64,000 nt of DNA from Fervidobacterium nodosum Rt17-B1 (GCF_000017545.1 NC_009718.1:1612001-1676000), one strand, 5' to 3'; positions 8,779-19,335 are shown, counted from the stretch's first letter. Translations and numbers: made by a program. Notes: a model not told the origin generated them from the letters alone.

Positions 8779-9387
8779 TTATACCCTCCTGAAAGCATCT
8801 AGCACAGCTTCGGCAACCGCTCTTTCGAAATTTCCTTCGTTAATAGCTGTGCCTATTATGCTTTCTTCTATTCCATTGTATTGTTTAGTTATGTGTACTA
8901 AAACGTATTTTTTACCAACGAAATAAACTTCTGCTACATCATCAAATGATAATGCAAAATCGTGGATTTCAGAGAGGGCATTTAGAACAGCATTTCCAAT
9001 GACTTTTGGGATGTTTCGCGTTGTCTTAGGACCAGAAAACTCTCCATAAAATTCTTCTTCGCCGTGTTCTATTGTTACGTTAACACGTACGTTTCTTTCA
9101 TCAATGGGTTCAACTTTCAAGTTTGTAAGTTGGTATGGAAGTATTTTTTGTGATTTAACATCGCCTTCAACTTGCGCGATTGATATTATTTTTCTATCGA
9201 GCCTCATCCCTGTGCTTGCCAAAACAACGGTTTCTATATCTCTCACAAGTTGCTTTGGGCTTTTATCACTTGAAGTTATTACGTGGATTTCACTTAAATT
9301 TCCACTATCCCCTACAACTTTCACAGCTTTAACCCCGGGTACTTTTGAAATTAGTTCTTCTATTTTCAAAACATCCACAGTAGGCAT
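8779..9387 (-). CDS. conserved hypothetical protein, 202 aa
   Basis: Not recognised with confidence. The N-terminal half (1-75) contains ISKVPGVKAVKVV...EIHVITSSDKSPKQLVRDIETV, which reads as a small alpha/beta (ACT- or ferredoxin-like) domain; the second half (95-202) looks like two related alpha/beta units, with VIGNAVLNALSEI and AVAEAVLDAFRRV each at a helix position. There is no signal peptide or membrane segment, so it is likely cytoplasmic. The ATG at 9387 follows GGGGGGAA. It is co-transcribed with the beta-barrel gene from the promoter at 9432-9459 and divergent from hslO. Confidence 0.6.
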   Translation of the reverse strand: MPTVDVLKIEELISKVPGVKAVKVVGDSGNLSEIHVITSSDKSPKQLVRDIETVVLASTGMRLDRKIISIAQVEGDVKSQKILPYQLTNLKVEPIDERNVRVNVTIEHGEEEFYGEFSGPKTTRNIPKVIGNAVLNALSEIHDFALSFDDVAEVYFVGKKYVLVHITKQYNGIEESIIGTAINEGNFERAVAEAVLDAFRRV

Positions 9388-9431
9388 AATATTCCCCCCG
9401 ATTAAATTAATAAATATTTTTGTGCATAATT

Positions 9432-9459
9432 ATTATATCACTGAATTTTTGTTTTTCAA
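9432..9459 (-). promoter_or_regulatory. promoter of the 9387-7239 unit
   Basis: On the minus strand TTGAAA (9454-9459) and TATAAT (9432-9437) are 16 bp apart, 45 bp before the start at 9387. Its -35 box overlaps the -35 region of the divergent hslO promoter. Confidence 0.65.
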
Positions 9460-9481
9460 AATTTGAAGTTGTTGATATAAT
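9453..9481 (+). promoter_or_regulatory. hslO promoter
   Basis: TATAAT at 9476-9481 lies 33 bp before the hslO start. A weak -35 (TTTTCA, 9453-9458) is 17 bp upstream and lies back-to-back with the -35 of the divergent promoter. Confidence 0.55.
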
Positions 9482-9514
9482 ATTTTAAGTGGTAAGCAAT
9501 TCGGAGGTGTTGTG

Positions 9515-10384
9515 ATGGGAAGATTGATATACGGTACAGCTTACGATGGGATGATAAGGTTCTCACTTATTGATTCTAAAGATATTGTAAGTGAGTTAAG
9601 GGAGAGACATAAATTAAGTTATCTTCCTACGGTTGTACTTGGAAGATTAACAACTGCCGCAGGATTGGTAATACCATGGTTGTCGGAGAAGGAGACGATA
9701 ACATTTGTAATTTCAGGTAACGGACCTGCTGGAAATGTTGTAAGTCAATCGAGTGCTAAAGGTACAGTTAGAGGATACATAACAAACAAAGATTTTGAAT
9801 TAGAACCAAATGAGATAGGAAAATTTGATGTGAAAAACGCAATTGGTCAAGGTGAATTGACTGTTGTTAGAGACGTTGGTTTAAGAACTCCATATGTCTC
9901 TAAAGTGCCTTTGATTTCAGGAGAAATAGCGGAGGACGTAGCGTATTACTATACAAAATCAGAACAAATTCCATCGGCATTTGCTCTTGGTGTACTTATG
10001 GAAAAAAATGGTGTTTTAACATCAGGTGGACTTGCTGTGCAAATCCTTGATAGACATCTTCCAAATGAAGTGATAATTAAAATAGAGTCAAATCTTAAAA
10101 ATTTTTCCATGACTCATTATTTGTTTGATAACATTCCTTTAGAAGAAATAGCAAGTTATGTACTTGGCGTTAATAATCTTATTTATGAGGAGACAAATGT
10201 TATTTTTAAATGCAATTGTAATAAAGAAAAAGCTTTCGAATCAATTATGATACTTGAATTGGAAGACTTGTACGAACTTCTCTCCGAGGAAAAAGCTGAA
10301 GTTACGTGTAAATGGTGTGGTTCGGTTTATCTATTTGATAAGGAAGATATAGAAAAAGCTATAGAACTAAAGAAAAAAGAGTAA
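9515..10384 (+). CDS. hslO: Hsp33 family redox-regulated chaperone
   Basis: A 289-residue Hsp33 homologue, an ATP-independent holdase switched on by oxidation. The N-terminal domain carries GRLTTAAGLVIPWL and ISGNGPAGNVV...KGTVRGYI. The C-terminal zinc site is intact: Cys233-x-Cys235 and Cys265-x-x-Cys268 (CNC and CKWC), the usual CxC-CxxC pattern. The ATG at 9515 has GGAGG 7 bp upstream; a GTG one codon earlier is possible but closer to the SD. It is the only plus-strand gene in the first 40 kb, monocistronic, and convergent with the capD-like gene whose stop is 11 bp away. Confidence 0.95.
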   Translation: MGRLIYGTAYDGMIRFSLIDSKDIVSELRERHKLSYLPTVVLGRLTTAAGLVIPWLSEKETITFVISGNGPAGNVVSQSSAKGTVRGYITNKDFELEPNEIGKFDVKNAIGQGELTVVRDVGLRTPYVSKVPLISGEIAEDVAYYYTKSEQIPSAFALGVLMEKNGVLTSGGLAVQILDRHLPNEVIIKIESNLKNFSMTHYLFDNIPLEEIASYVLGVNNLIYEETNVIFKCNCNKEKAFESIMILELEDLYELLSEEKAEVTCKWCGSVYLFDKEDIEKAIELKKKE

Positions 10385-10395
10385 TAGCGCTTTAT

Positions 10396-12216
10396 TTAGT
10401 TTATTTCTAATATTTCGTAAAGCATATTTTCTGCTTCTCTTTCATGGCCTTCTATGTATTTGTTCATAATTTCTAAGATTTTGTTTTCAAATTCTTCAGG
10501 GAGTATTTTTTTTAAATTATTGTATTCTACACGCATTATTTTTGGATGTTGTGTTTTTTCTGGTTTTTCGTATTCGTAGAAAAGTTCTTCCTCAAGCTTT
10601 TCTCCTGGAATTGCGCCCGTGTATTTTATTTTTATATTTTGTTTTCCCATAATCTTGGCAAGGGCTTTTGCTACTTCTTCAACGGGAATCTGCTCTCCCA
10701 TATCAAGGACGTATAGTTCTCTATTTGTGGATAAAGCTCCCGCTTGAATTACGAGTGACACGGCTTCTGGGATGCTCATCCAATAACGTTTCATTCTTGG
10801 ATCAGTTATTGTTACAGGTTCATCGTTTTCTATTTGTTTTTTGAATTTCCAAAGCACACTGCCTCTGCTGCCTATGACATTTCCGAATCTTACTATCGAA
10901 AAATCTGTCTTGCATGTATCTGGTATTGAGAGTAAGTAAAGTTCCGCTAATCTTTTACTTGTACCCATATATGAAGTTGGATGAACTGCTTTGTCGGTGG
11001 ATATAAACACGAATTTTTCAACATTGTAGTTGCAAGATAATTTTGCAAGGTTTATGGTGCCTAATACATTTACTCTAAGTGCTTCGTAAAGATTGTTTTG
11101 CATAAAAAATACATGTTTGTGTGCAGCGGCGTGGAAGACAATATCCGGCCTATGAGTTTTGAAAATTTTTTCCATCATGTTTTTGTCTGTAACGTCTGAT
11201 ATTATTGGCACTATATCGAGTTCGTAATATTTCTCTTTCAATTCGTTGTAAATTTCATATATGCTATTTTCTCCTCGCCCAACTAAGACTACTTTTTTTG
11301 GAGAAAACTTACAAACTTGCCTTGAAATTTCAGAACCGATACTACCACCGGCGCCGGTTATTAGAATTGTTTTTCCTGTTAAGTATTTGCTTATAGAGTC
11401 TATGTCAACACTTACTGGTTCCCTTCCAACAATATCTTGTAAGGAAATTTCACGTAAATCTGTTATTGTTGGATTTCTATCTAAAAATTCGGTTATTGAA
11501 GGGAAAGTTTTTAGTTTAACTTTTTCTGTATCTATTGTTGAGATTATTCTGCTCATGACTTGTTTTGAAGCAGAGGGTATAGCTATTAGTATTTCATCAA
11601 TTTCAAGCTTATCGATGTAATTATTTATTGAGTCTACAGAGTCCAAAACCTTTACACCGGCAACGTATTTTCCTATTTTTTGTGTATCGTCATCGAAAAA
11701 GGCGACAACGGTACCGTAGTTTGTTCTTTTTATTTCGTTTAATAATATGACACCAGCATCACCGGCACCTATTATAGCTATTCTTTTTTCGCTTTTTCGT
11801 TTCCAACTTAACAGATATTGATAAATTATCCTTGCACTTAATAGGAGAAAATAGCTACCAAGGAAGGTAAGCATTCCAACGGAACGTGGAAGAACGACCA
11901 ATCTTGTGAAATGTATGAATATTAGTGTGAAAGCATAACCAATAAACAGACCTCTTAGTAGAACAATCAAATCTTTTGGTGTTGCATAACGCCAGACAAT
12001 GCGGTAAGTACCATTTAAAAGGTTCGATATAATTGTTATTATTACAAGGACAAAAACCCCGGATGAATACTTTGACATTTCTAAAAAGTCGAATCCAAAT
12101 CTTACAAACAATGCATTCAAGCCAGCTAATGTTAAAAGCGTGATATCTATTAGAAAGAGCAAAAAATTTCTACTCGAAAAGAGTTTTAGAAAATTATCAA
12201 TTTTTTTAGACTTCAA
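10396..12216 (-). CDS. CapD/FlaA1-type nucleoside-diphosphate-sugar dehydratase/epimerase (membrane-bound)
   Basis: A 606-residue long-form enzyme of the WbpM/PglF/CapD class. Four or five transmembrane helices occupy about 15-135, a CoA-binding-like Rossmann domain starts at RIAIIGAGDAG, and the catalytic extended-SDR domain starts at ILITGAGGSIGSEISR. The catalytic region reads STDKAVHPTSYMGTSKRLAE: Met replaces the SDR Tyr (MxxxK), as in SMK-type UDP-GlcNAc 4,6-dehydratases. A role in making a modified amino-sugar for surface polysaccharide is inferred. The start is a TTG overlapping the murA stop, with GGAGGTG inside murA. It is the last gene of the long minus-strand run. Confidence 0.88.
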   Translation of the reverse strand: MKSKKIDNFLKLFSSRNFLLFLIDITLLTLAGLNALFVRFGFDFLEMSKYSSGVFVLVIITIISNLLNGTYRIVWRYATPKDLIVLLRGLFIGYAFTLIFIHFTRLVVLPRSVGMLTFLGSYFLLLSARIIYQYLLSWKRKSEKRIAIIGAGDAGVILLNEIKRTNYGTVVAFFDDDTQKIGKYVAGVKVLDSVDSINNYIDKLEIDEILIAIPSASKQVMSRIISTIDTEKVKLKTFPSITEFLDRNPTITDLREISLQDIVGREPVSVDIDSISKYLTGKTILITGAGGSIGSEISRQVCKFSPKKVVLVGRGENSIYEIYNELKEKYYELDIVPIISDVTDKNMMEKIFKTHRPDIVFHAAAHKHVFFMQNNLYEALRVNVLGTINLAKLSCNYNVEKFVFISTDKAVHPTSYMGTSKRLAELYLLSIPDTCKTDFSIVRFGNVIGSRGSVLWKFKKQIENDEPVTITDPRMKRYWMSIPEAVSLVIQAGALSTNRELYVLDMGEQIPVEEVAKALAKIMGKQNIKIKYTGAIPGEKLEEELFYEYEKPEKTQHPKIMRVEYNNLKKILPEEFENKILEIMNKYIEGHEREAENMLYEILEIN

Positions 12217-13484
12217 ATTTCAGGAACACCTCCGGGGATATATTTTATGCTTGCACCTAATTTTGAGAACTTTTCAATCACGTTTTCGTAACCTCTGAAA
12301 ATATGTTCAACGCTTGTTACCTCAGTTCTATCTTCCGCAGCTAATCCTGCAATTACCAAAGCCGCTGTTGCTCTTAAATCGGTGCCCATAACTGTTGTGC
12401 CATATAACTTTTCGACACCATTTATAAATACTGTATTCTCGATAATTTTCATATTTGCACCCATTCTGACAAGCTCCGCAACATGAGCAAACCTTGTTTT
12501 AAAGACATTTTCCGTTACCGTGCTAGAACCATCAGCAAGTGAAAGGTAAACCAATATTTGTGGCTGAAGGTCTGTGGGGAAACCTGGATATGGTAATACA
12601 TTTATATCGCAACCATACCATTTATCCGGGGATTTTACTTCTACCTCATTTTCCCCCTTCTTAATAATTGCACCGGTTTTTTCTAAAACAAACCATAAAG
12701 CTTCTAAGTGTTCTGGTATTATATTTTTTACAATTCCTTCTCCTTTTGTTGCGAGTATGCCTATTATGTATGTTCCTGCTTCTATTCTATCTGGTATTAT
12801 TGTATGTTCACATCCGTGGAGCTTTTCTACACCTTCAACTATTATCTTACTTGTACCAGCGCCATAAACTTTTGCTCCCATTTTGTTCAGCAAATTTTGT
12901 AAATCAATTATTTCAGGTTCCATCGCTGCATTCTCTATAATCGTCTTACCTGGAAGTATGGCTGCGGTACTCATTATATGCTCTGTTGCTCCAACACTTG
13001 GAAATGGTAAATAAACTACACTTTCTTCCTCTTTTTTCCCTCTCTTAGCACGTATCTCGCCATGGTCAAAGCTTATTTCAAAACCAATTTTTTTAAGACC
13101 TTCAAGGTGAAAATCAACAGGTCTTGCCCCTATTGCACAACCACCAGGAAGGGGCGTGCTTGCTTCACCAACTAATGCGGCAATAGGGCCAAGGACGTTA
13201 AATGATGCACGCATTTTTCTAACAAGTTCGTACTGAATATGTGTTATTGAGATTTTACCTGAAATCTTTACAATACCTTTATGTTTGTCAAAAAAGACGT
13301 CTTTACCCGTAGTTCTGAGAATATCAATCATTGTTTCAACATCGGATAGAACTGGAACTTTGTAAAGTGTGACCTCTTCTTCTGTGAGCAAAGCGGCAGC
13401 CAAAAGAGGTAACGCAGAATTTTTTGCGCCCGATATCTCAACTTCACCAGAAAGTTTACTTCTTTCAACTATTATTGAACCCAT
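12213..13484 (-). CDS. murA: UDP-N-acetylglucosamine 1-carboxyvinyltransferase
   Basis: A 423-residue MurA, the first committed step of peptidoglycan synthesis (PEP + UDP-GlcNAc). The Lys-Asn pair in SGAKNSALPLLAA (Lys21, Asn22) and catalytic Cys116 in PLPGGCAIGARPVDFH are present. The Cys form is the fosfomycin-sensitive type. Length is normal. The ATG at 13484 has AAGGAG at a long spacing. It overlaps the capD-like gene by 4 bp and follows the degenerate GGDEF gene by 42 bp in the mre/mur cluster. Confidence 0.97.
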   Translation of the reverse strand: MGSIIVERSKLSGEVEISGAKNSALPLLAAALLTEEEVTLYKVPVLSDVETMIDILRTTGKDVFFDKHKGIVKISGKISITHIQYELVRKMRASFNVLGPIAALVGEASTPLPGGCAIGARPVDFHLEGLKKIGFEISFDHGEIRAKRGKKEEESVVYLPFPSVGATEHIMSTAAILPGKTIIENAAMEPEIIDLQNLLNKMGAKVYGAGTSKIIVEGVEKLHGCEHTIIPDRIEAGTYIIGILATKGEGIVKNIIPEHLEALWFVLEKTGAIIKKGENEVEVKSPDKWYGCDINVLPYPGFPTDLQPQILVYLSLADGSSTVTENVFKTRFAHVAELVRMGANMKIIENTVFINGVEKLYGTTVMGTDLRATAALVIAGLAAEDRTEVTSVEHIFRGYENVIEKFSKLGASIKYIPGGVPEI

Positions 13485-13526
13485 AATTTAATCATTCTCT
13501 CCTTTTTTATACATAGTTACTTTACA

Positions 13527-14108
13527 TTATTCTACAATTTTCATTAGCTCTTCTATGTTTGTTGAATCATCTGGATAATTTGAAATTTTTACTGTCGCTG
13601 GTATATTATGTAGTATGAGCGCATTTTCAATTCTTTCTTTAACTTTCATACTATTTTCCTTATTTACTTCTGTTAAGAGTACAATGAATTGATTTTCAGA
13701 GCTTCTTCCAACGCTGTCAAGAGGGACTCTTACAAGTTCTTTTAATAATTTTCCAACACCCAATAAGTTTTGTTCTTTTTCTATCTGTGCCATTTTGTCG
13801 AAATTACTAATGGTTACTGTTATAATGGCGTAGCCAAAATTTTCTTCAAACGCTTTTTGATGATAGTACGAAATGAGCTTTAACATATGTTCTTTTGAGT
13901 ATACTCTTGTCAGTGGGTCTATCATTCTCTTTGTCCCTACGTCTTTTATAAAATCATCAAAGACTTCAAACTGTTTTTTCATAATAGAAGAATATTCGGT
14001 GAGAAGCATTTCCAACTCGTTTTCACGCATCTTTAATTTTGATATTTCATCTTCTAACTCTCTTACTCTTTGGATTAACTCTTCTTTTGAAAGCTTTTCG
14101 TATTCCAT
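13527..14108 (-). CDS. coiled-coil protein with degenerate GGDEF domain
   Basis: A 193-residue protein. Residues 5-55 are a heptad-rich coiled coil. Residues 60-190 resemble a GGDEF domain: DPLTRVYSKEHM (64-75) corresponds to the D-x-L-T-x-L-x-N-R start, and RSSENQFIVLL (135-145) aligns with R-x-G-G-D-E-F-x-x-L. The catalytic GGDEF is SSENQ-F, so diguanylate cyclase activity is unlikely. It has no membrane segment. It lies 2 bp after mreC and before murA, so a scaffold or regulatory role in cell shape or division is a possible inference. Confidence 0.75.
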   Translation of the reverse strand: MEYEKLSKEELIQRVRELEDEISKLKMRENELEMLLTEYSSIMKKQFEVFDDFIKDVGTKRMIDPLTRVYSKEHMLKLISYYHQKAFEENFGYAIITVTISNFDKMAQIEKEQNLLGVGKLLKELVRVPLDSVGRSSENQFIVLLTEVNKENSMKVKERIENALILHNIPATVKISNYPDDSTNIEELMKIVE

Positions 14109-14110
14109 AG

Positions 14111-14818
14111 TTATTTCCCCCCGTTCGAATTATTTGAACCATCATTTATGGTGTAATCTTCTAAAAGCACTACGTACTTAGGAATTGTAGGAATTTTGAT
14201 TCTGAAGATACCATTGCTATACTCACCTATTGATATATTGTTATTTTTTAATAGTCGCCCGTATGGTATATATTCCGAGATATAGACTTTGCCATTTATT
14301 TTAATATTTGGGTCTGGTAAATCTATCCTATAGTTTGAATAATAACCAACCGTTTTTTTTGTGTACATTTCGTATGCTTGTGTATCTGTTGATTCTTTCA
14401 GTGTTTGAGTGGCCTCATTTGTGGATTCTATTGATTCAATAGTTACAGGGAATTCTTTCTCCCACCACTTTATCGCGTATCCAACGTTACCAGTTTTTTC
14501 AACAAAACCAATTAGCTCACCTGTCGTTGCGTCAACAACAATACCTTTTTTCTTTAGATTCAGAACATAAATTCCTTTAGAGTCTTCACTTAAAACTTCA
14601 AGAGCATTGGTAGTAGTATCTTTGAATAAAGTAACATTTAGAGTAATTTTTTCTTTTTCAAATAATTTTTCCAAATTTCTTTTTGAACTGTAAATTGGTG
14701 TAGAAGATTTATACAATATTGTATGTATTGAGTTAGCTATGGAGTTTTTTGAAAAAATATCGAGAAATAGTAAAAGCATGAGAACAAGAAAGACAATAAC
14801 TAATGTATTTAACTTCAT
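14111..14818 (-). CDS. mreC: MreC-like rod-shape protein
   Basis: A 235-residue protein with one N-terminal transmembrane helix (about 5-24), a short helical stretch (30-55), and a beta-rich extracytoplasmic part with [26 protein letters not shown]. The sequence is divergent. The call rests on this architecture and its place directly after mreB, with a 4-bp overlap. MreC links cytoplasmic MreB to the peptidoglycan machinery. It is shorter than many MreC proteins, and no mreD, rodA or pbp2 follows; the next genes are the GGDEF-like protein and murA. Confidence 0.75.
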   Translation of the reverse strand: MKLNTLVIVFLVLMLLLFLDIFSKNSIANSIHTILYKSSTPIYSSKRNLEKLFEKEKITLNVTLFKDTTTNALEVLSEDSKGIYVLNLKKKGIVVDATTGELIGFVEKTGNVGYAIKWWEKEFPVTIESIESTNEATQTLKESTDTQAYEMYTKKTVGYYSNYRIDLPDPNIKINGKVYISEYIPYGRLLKNNNISIGEYSNGIFRIKIPTIPKYVVLLEDYTINDGSNNSNGGK

Positions 14819-15828
14819 TCTACGCTCTTCAACCTCACAAGTATATCCATTTTATCCAATACCATTCCTGCACCTTTTGCAACACAGCTCATTGGATCTT
14901 CTGCGCGTACTACTTTTATACCTGTTTCTTTTTCAAGTAGTTCGCAGATGCCCTTGAGTAATGAACCGCCACCAGCTACAACAATTCCCCGTTCTGTTAT
15001 ATCAGCAACGAGTTCCGGAGGAGTTTTCTCTAGAGTAGCTTTTGCAGTTTCGACAATTTGCATTGCTGTAGGTCTTATTGCTTCACGTATTTCTCCCCCA
15101 GTTAATGTTAATTTTTTGGGTAATCCACTTGATAATTCTATACCAACTATTTCAGTTTGTAATTCATCAAATTCTTTCAGAGGGTAAACGTTTCCAATTT
15201 CTATTTTTACACGTTCAGCTGTTCTTACACCGATTGTAACTCTGTAAACTTCTCTGACATATTGTATTATAGCTTCGTCGAATTCGTCTCCTGCAATTCT
15301 TGAGGAAGTTGCATTAACTATTGAACCAAGAGATATAACTGCTGCTTCCGTTGTCCCCCCACCGATATCTATAACCATATTTCCTTGCGGTTCTTCAACT
15401 GGAAGCCCTGCTCCTATAGCAGTTGCCATGGGTTCTTCTATTAAGAAAACCTTTTTTGCACCAGCTTCTTTCCCTGCTGTTAAAAGAGCTCTACTTTCAA
15501 CTTCCGTTACACCATAAGGCACACCGATAACTACACGTGGTTTGAAAAACGAGAAACTTTCTTGAGCCTTTCCTATGAAGTAGCTCAACATCGCTAATGC
15601 AACATCGTAATCTGCGATGACGCCATCTTTGAGAGGCCTGATAGCTTGGATAAAAGATGGAGTCTTACCTATCATTTTCTTTGCTTCCGCACCGACTTTT
15701 ACTATCTCTCCTGTGTCAACATTAATTGATATAACGGAAGGCTCGTTTATAACTATTCCTTTACCCCTCACATAAACTAAAGTATTTGCGGTTCCCAGAT
15801 CTATTCCAAGATCAGATCTGCCAAACAT
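14815..15828 (-). CDS. mreB: rod shape-determining actin homologue MreB
   Basis: A 337-residue MreB, the bacterial actin that organises lateral wall synthesis. Nucleotide-binding motifs are [19 protein letters not shown] at the N-terminus, [17 protein letters not shown] in the middle and [14 protein letters not shown] near the C-terminus. Its start ATG shares a base with the alaS stop, and it overlaps mreC by 4 bp, so the three genes are tightly coupled. Confidence 0.97.
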   Translation of the reverse strand: MFGRSDLGIDLGTANTLVYVRGKGIVINEPSVISINVDTGEIVKVGAEAKKMIGKTPSFIQAIRPLKDGVIADYDVALAMLSYFIGKAQESFSFFKPRVVIGVPYGVTEVESRALLTAGKEAGAKKVFLIEEPMATAIGAGLPVEEPQGNMVIDIGGGTTEAAVISLGSIVNATSSRIAGDEFDEAIIQYVREVYRVTIGVRTAERVKIEIGNVYPLKEFDELQTEIVGIELSSGLPKKLTLTGGEIREAIRPTAMQIVETAKATLEKTPPELVADITERGIVVAGGGSLLKGICELLEKETGIKVVRAEDPMSCVAKGAGMVLDKMDILVRLKSVE

Positions 15829-18431
15829 TACTGCACTTCCTTTCTGATTATTTTTTCGAATAATTCAGTGGCTTCGTCTATTTTCTCAATTAACTTTCCA
15901 CCAGCTTGAGCAAATGTTGGACTACCTCCGCCACCACCACCAAGTACTTTTGAAACCAATTTCGCTATGTTTCCGGCGTTATAATCTTGAGTAAGTTCTT
16001 TTGGAACTTTTACGGTCACAATTATTTTATCACTCATTTTAGATATAAGTAATACAATACCTTTTATTCTATCTGATATGTTATCTATAAGATCTTTTAA
16101 GATATCAGGTTCGACATCTTCAAGGACAGAGACTACATATTTTATATTGTTGTATTCTTTAACTTTTTTAGCGATCTCTTCAGGATTTATGAGTTTTCTC
16201 TTTATCTCCTGTATTTCTTTTTCTAAGTTCTTTTTCTCTTCCAAAATTTTTTGTATTTTTTCGACAATTTCACTTTTTGGAGCTTCGAGCAAAAGTTTTA
16301 ATTTTTCGAAAAGTTCCTCATCTGTTCTCAAATATTCAAGAGAATTTAAACCTGTTATAGCTTCAATTCTTCTAACCCCAGCACTAACAGCAGATTCTGA
16401 TACTATCTTAAATAGCCCTATTTCACCGGTATTTTTTACATGTGTACCACCACATAATTCTTCACTAAAATCGGAAACTTTTACGACTCTTACAAAATCA
16501 CCATATTTTTCTTCGAATAATGCCATTGCGCCTTCTTTGACAGCCTCATCGTAGCTTTTAATTTCTGTGACTACAGGTATAGCTTTTAGAATTACTTCGT
16601 TCACTATGTTTTCTATTTTTGTAATTTCATCTTTTGTTAATGCTTGATAATGTGTAAAGTCGAATCTTAGTCTTGTTGGTTCAACCAAAGACCCAGCTTG
16701 CCTTACATGTGAGCCAAGAACTTTTCTTAAGGCTGAGTGCAAAATGTGGGTTGCAGTATGATTTCTCATCGTTGATTTTCTCTTTATTTCATCAACTTGA
16801 GATTGTACTTTTTCATTTACTGATATTTTTCCATTTAGCTTACCTCTATGTACGATTATACCTTCAACTGGTGAATAAACATATTCTACCGTGAAAAGTC
16901 CATCCTGGGATTTTATTACTCCAGTATCTGCTACTTGGCCACCTTTCTCAGCATAAAATGGGGTTATATCAAGTATTAATTCGCATTCTAAATCGTTGCC
17001 CTCGGCTTTTTCAACAAATTCTCCATTTACCCTTATTTTCAATACAGAAGATTCTGATACTAGTGTATCGTAACCAACAAATACGGTTTCTATCCCTAAA
17101 TTTTCATACCCTGTTTTTTGGGCAAATTCTACTTCACCTTGAGCTTTTCTTGACCTTTCTCTTTGCTCTTCTAAGTATTTTTCAAATCCTTTTTCATCAA
17201 GTTCGTATCCATTTTCTGTAGCAATGTCTCTGAGTATATCAATTGGAAAACCATATGTATCGTACAATTTAAAAGCGTCTTCTGCACTTATTTTTCCAGA
17301 AGTGGTAACTATTTTTTGCACTATTTCAAGTCCTCTGGAAAGATTATTGATAAACTTCAACTCTTCGCTTTTTACTATATTTTCCACAAAGCTTTGCTTT
17401 TCAACGATTTCTGGGTAAATTTTCCCCATTTTTTGAACAACACTATCGACGATTTTGTATAAGAATGGTTCTTTTGCTCCTAATAATACTCCGTGCCTAA
17501 GAGCTCTTCTAAGTACCCTTCTTAATACATAACCTCTCCCTTCATTTGAAGGTAAGACGCCATCGGCAATCATAAACGTGACAGACCTTACATGGTCGGC
17601 GATAACCCTTATAGAAACGTCTTTTACTTTGTCGGATTTATAAGATACTTTAAGTACATTTTCAATGCTTTCTATTATGGGTTTGAACAAATCTGTATCA
17701 AAGTTCCAATAAACTCCTTGCATCATTGCGGAGATTCTTTCAAGACCAGCGCCAGTATCTATATTTTTTCTTGGGAGTGGATGAAGATTTCCTTCTTCAT
17801 CTTGGTAAAATTCAGTGAAGACAAGATTCCAAATTTCTATGTATCTTCCATCTGTATTTGCTGGTGTTGGGTCCTGACCTTCTGGTACCGGGACTTCAAC
17901 GCCCGTGTCGTAGAATATTTCAGAGCATGGACCACATGGACCTGTTGGACCTGCAGGTCCCCAAAAGTTATCTTCTTTGCTCATTCTTACTATTTTTCGT
18001 TCAGGTACACCTAGCTTGCGCCAAATTTCGTAAGCTTCGTCATCGTATTCGTAAACGGAAACCCATAATTTTTCTTCTGGCATCTCTAGTACTTTGGTCA
18101 CGAATTCCCAAGCCCATTCAATAGCTTCTTGTTTAAAGTAATCTCCAAAAGAGAAATTACCGAGCATTTCGAAGAAAGTATGATGCCTTGGTGTTCTACC
18201 AACATTTTCTATATCATTTGTTCTTACACATTTTTGGCAAGTTGTAACTCTTGGATATACTGGATCAACTTTGCCCCAAAAAATTGGTTTAAATGGTACC
18301 ATGCCTGCTACTGTAAACATCAATTGTGGATCGTCTGGAATCAAAGATGCGCTTGGTAATCTTTTGTGCCCTTTTTTCTCAAAAAAGCTAAGATATGCTT
18401 CCCTAATTTCATCACTTGTCATGAATTTCAT
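15828..18431 (-). CDS. alaS: alanyl-tRNA synthetase
   Basis: An 867-residue class II AlaRS, full length. The N-terminal catalytic core contains [19 protein letters not shown] and [19 protein letters not shown]. The editing domain has the zinc motifs NHTATHILH and CGGTHV, and the C-terminal DHHA1 region ends in a Gly-rich [15 protein letters not shown]. The ATG at 18431 follows GGAGGTG. Upstream is cdsA (45-bp gap), downstream mreB, an uncommon pairing that ties a tRNA synthetase to cell-shape genes. Confidence 0.97.
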   Translation of the reverse strand: MKFMTSDEIREAYLSFFEKKGHKRLPSASLIPDDPQLMFTVAGMVPFKPIFWGKVDPVYPRVTTCQKCVRTNDIENVGRTPRHHTFFEMLGNFSFGDYFKQEAIEWAWEFVTKVLEMPEEKLWVSVYEYDDEAYEIWRKLGVPERKIVRMSKEDNFWGPAGPTGPCGPCSEIFYDTGVEVPVPEGQDPTPANTDGRYIEIWNLVFTEFYQDEEGNLHPLPRKNIDTGAGLERISAMMQGVYWNFDTDLFKPIIESIENVLKVSYKSDKVKDVSIRVIADHVRSVTFMIADGVLPSNEGRGYVLRRVLRRALRHGVLLGAKEPFLYKIVDSVVQKMGKIYPEIVEKQSFVENIVKSEELKFINNLSRGLEIVQKIVTTSGKISAEDAFKLYDTYGFPIDILRDIATENGYELDEKGFEKYLEEQRERSRKAQGEVEFAQKTGYENLGIETVFVGYDTLVSESSVLKIRVNGEFVEKAEGNDLECELILDITPFYAEKGGQVADTGVIKSQDGLFTVEYVYSPVEGIIVHRGKLNGKISVNEKVQSQVDEIKRKSTMRNHTATHILHSALRKVLGSHVRQAGSLVEPTRLRFDFTHYQALTKDEITKIENIVNEVILKAIPVVTEIKSYDEAVKEGAMALFEEKYGDFVRVVKVSDFSEELCGGTHVKNTGEIGLFKIVSESAVSAGVRRIEAITGLNSLEYLRTDEELFEKLKLLLEAPKSEIVEKIQKILEEKKNLEKEIQEIKRKLINPEEIAKKVKEYNNIKYVVSVLEDVEPDILKDLIDNISDRIKGIVLLISKMSDKIIVTVKVPKELTQDYNAGNIAKLVSKVLGGGGGGSPTFAQAGGKLIEKIDEATELFEKIIRKEVQ

Positions 18432-18476
18432 CTATTTACACCTCCAAATTTATTCATTCTAGAATGGTCTTTTTTC

Positions 18477-19334
18477 TTAATAGAAAAGTTTTAAAATAAT
18501 ATAGACAACTGGAGTGATAAAGAGCAAACCATCGATTCTATCCAACATTCCACCATGACCCGGCATTAAATTTCCCATATGTTTGACATTGTAATGTCTC
18601 TTAATAGATGATTCGAATATATCACCAAAAGAGTCCATTAATCCTGTAAGAAAAGCGATTAAAAGTTCCAAAAAAAATGTTAATTTCATTTCTGAGTGGA
18701 AGAATGTGTTCGCAATTATCTGATAGATAATTATATAAACAAATGTTCCACCAATACCACCAAAGAAACCTTCCCAACTCTTGTTTGGACTGTAATGGCT
18801 TCCGAATTTGTGCTTCCCAAATAACATACCGAATGCATAGGCAAAACTATCGTAAGACCAAGAGAGCGTTAAAGTTAGCAAAGCAATTGCTGGTCCATAG
18901 ATATCGTAGAGTGGTATAAAGAAAGAAAGCAAAAATGATATGTATATTAAAGCAGTTGAATATGCGAAATAAACTTCCGTTATAATTTCCCGATTTTTGA
19001 TTTTATAAAGTGCTACAATTATTCCAGTCATATAAATTACGGCAAGAAGTTCCATGGGATGATTTCTAAAAGCAACACCGTACAATATCGGATAAACCGT
19101 TACGATGGCTGTGTATGTAAACGAAAGCCAAGTACTATGGCGTTTTATAGTTGTGAAAAACAACTCACTCGATGTTATCATAACTATCGTTGCGACTAAT
19201 CCTACTAAACTGCTGTAAGATATAAAGCACAATACAACGAATGGAGCAACTATAATAGCGCTTATGAATCTTTGAATCGTTTCCTTTTTTAGATTTTTCT
19301 GAGAATTGGTGTTTTTTTCAATTGTTTCTGGCAT
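18477..19334 (-). CDS. cdsA: phosphatidate cytidylyltransferase
   Basis: A 285-residue polytopic membrane protein with seven or eight transmembrane segments. The C-terminal signature is intact: SFGDIFESSIKRHYNVKHMG followed by PGHGGMLDRIDGL. It makes CDP-diacylglycerol from phosphatidate and CTP for phospholipid synthesis. It follows uppS with a 1-bp gap, the common uppS-cdsA pairing. Confidence 0.95.
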   Translation of the reverse strand: MPETIEKNTNSQKNLKKETIQRFISAIIVAPFVVLCFISYSSLVGLVATIVMITSSELFFTTIKRHSTWLSFTYTAIVTVYPILYGVAFRNHPMELLAVIYMTGIIVALYKIKNREIITEVYFAYSTALIYISFLLSFFIPLYDIYGPAIALLTLTLSWSYDSFAYAFGMLFGKHKFGSHYSPNKSWEGFFGGIGGTFVYIIIYQIIANTFFHSEMKLTFFLELLIAFLTGLMDSFGDIFESSIKRHYNVKHMGNLMPGHGGMLDRIDGLLFITPVVYIILKLFY

Positions 19335-19335
19335 T

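Noticed and set aside
10385-10395. Terminator between hslO and the capD-like gene
   Set aside because: The gap is 11 bp and holds only a 6-bp palindrome, too weak to call.
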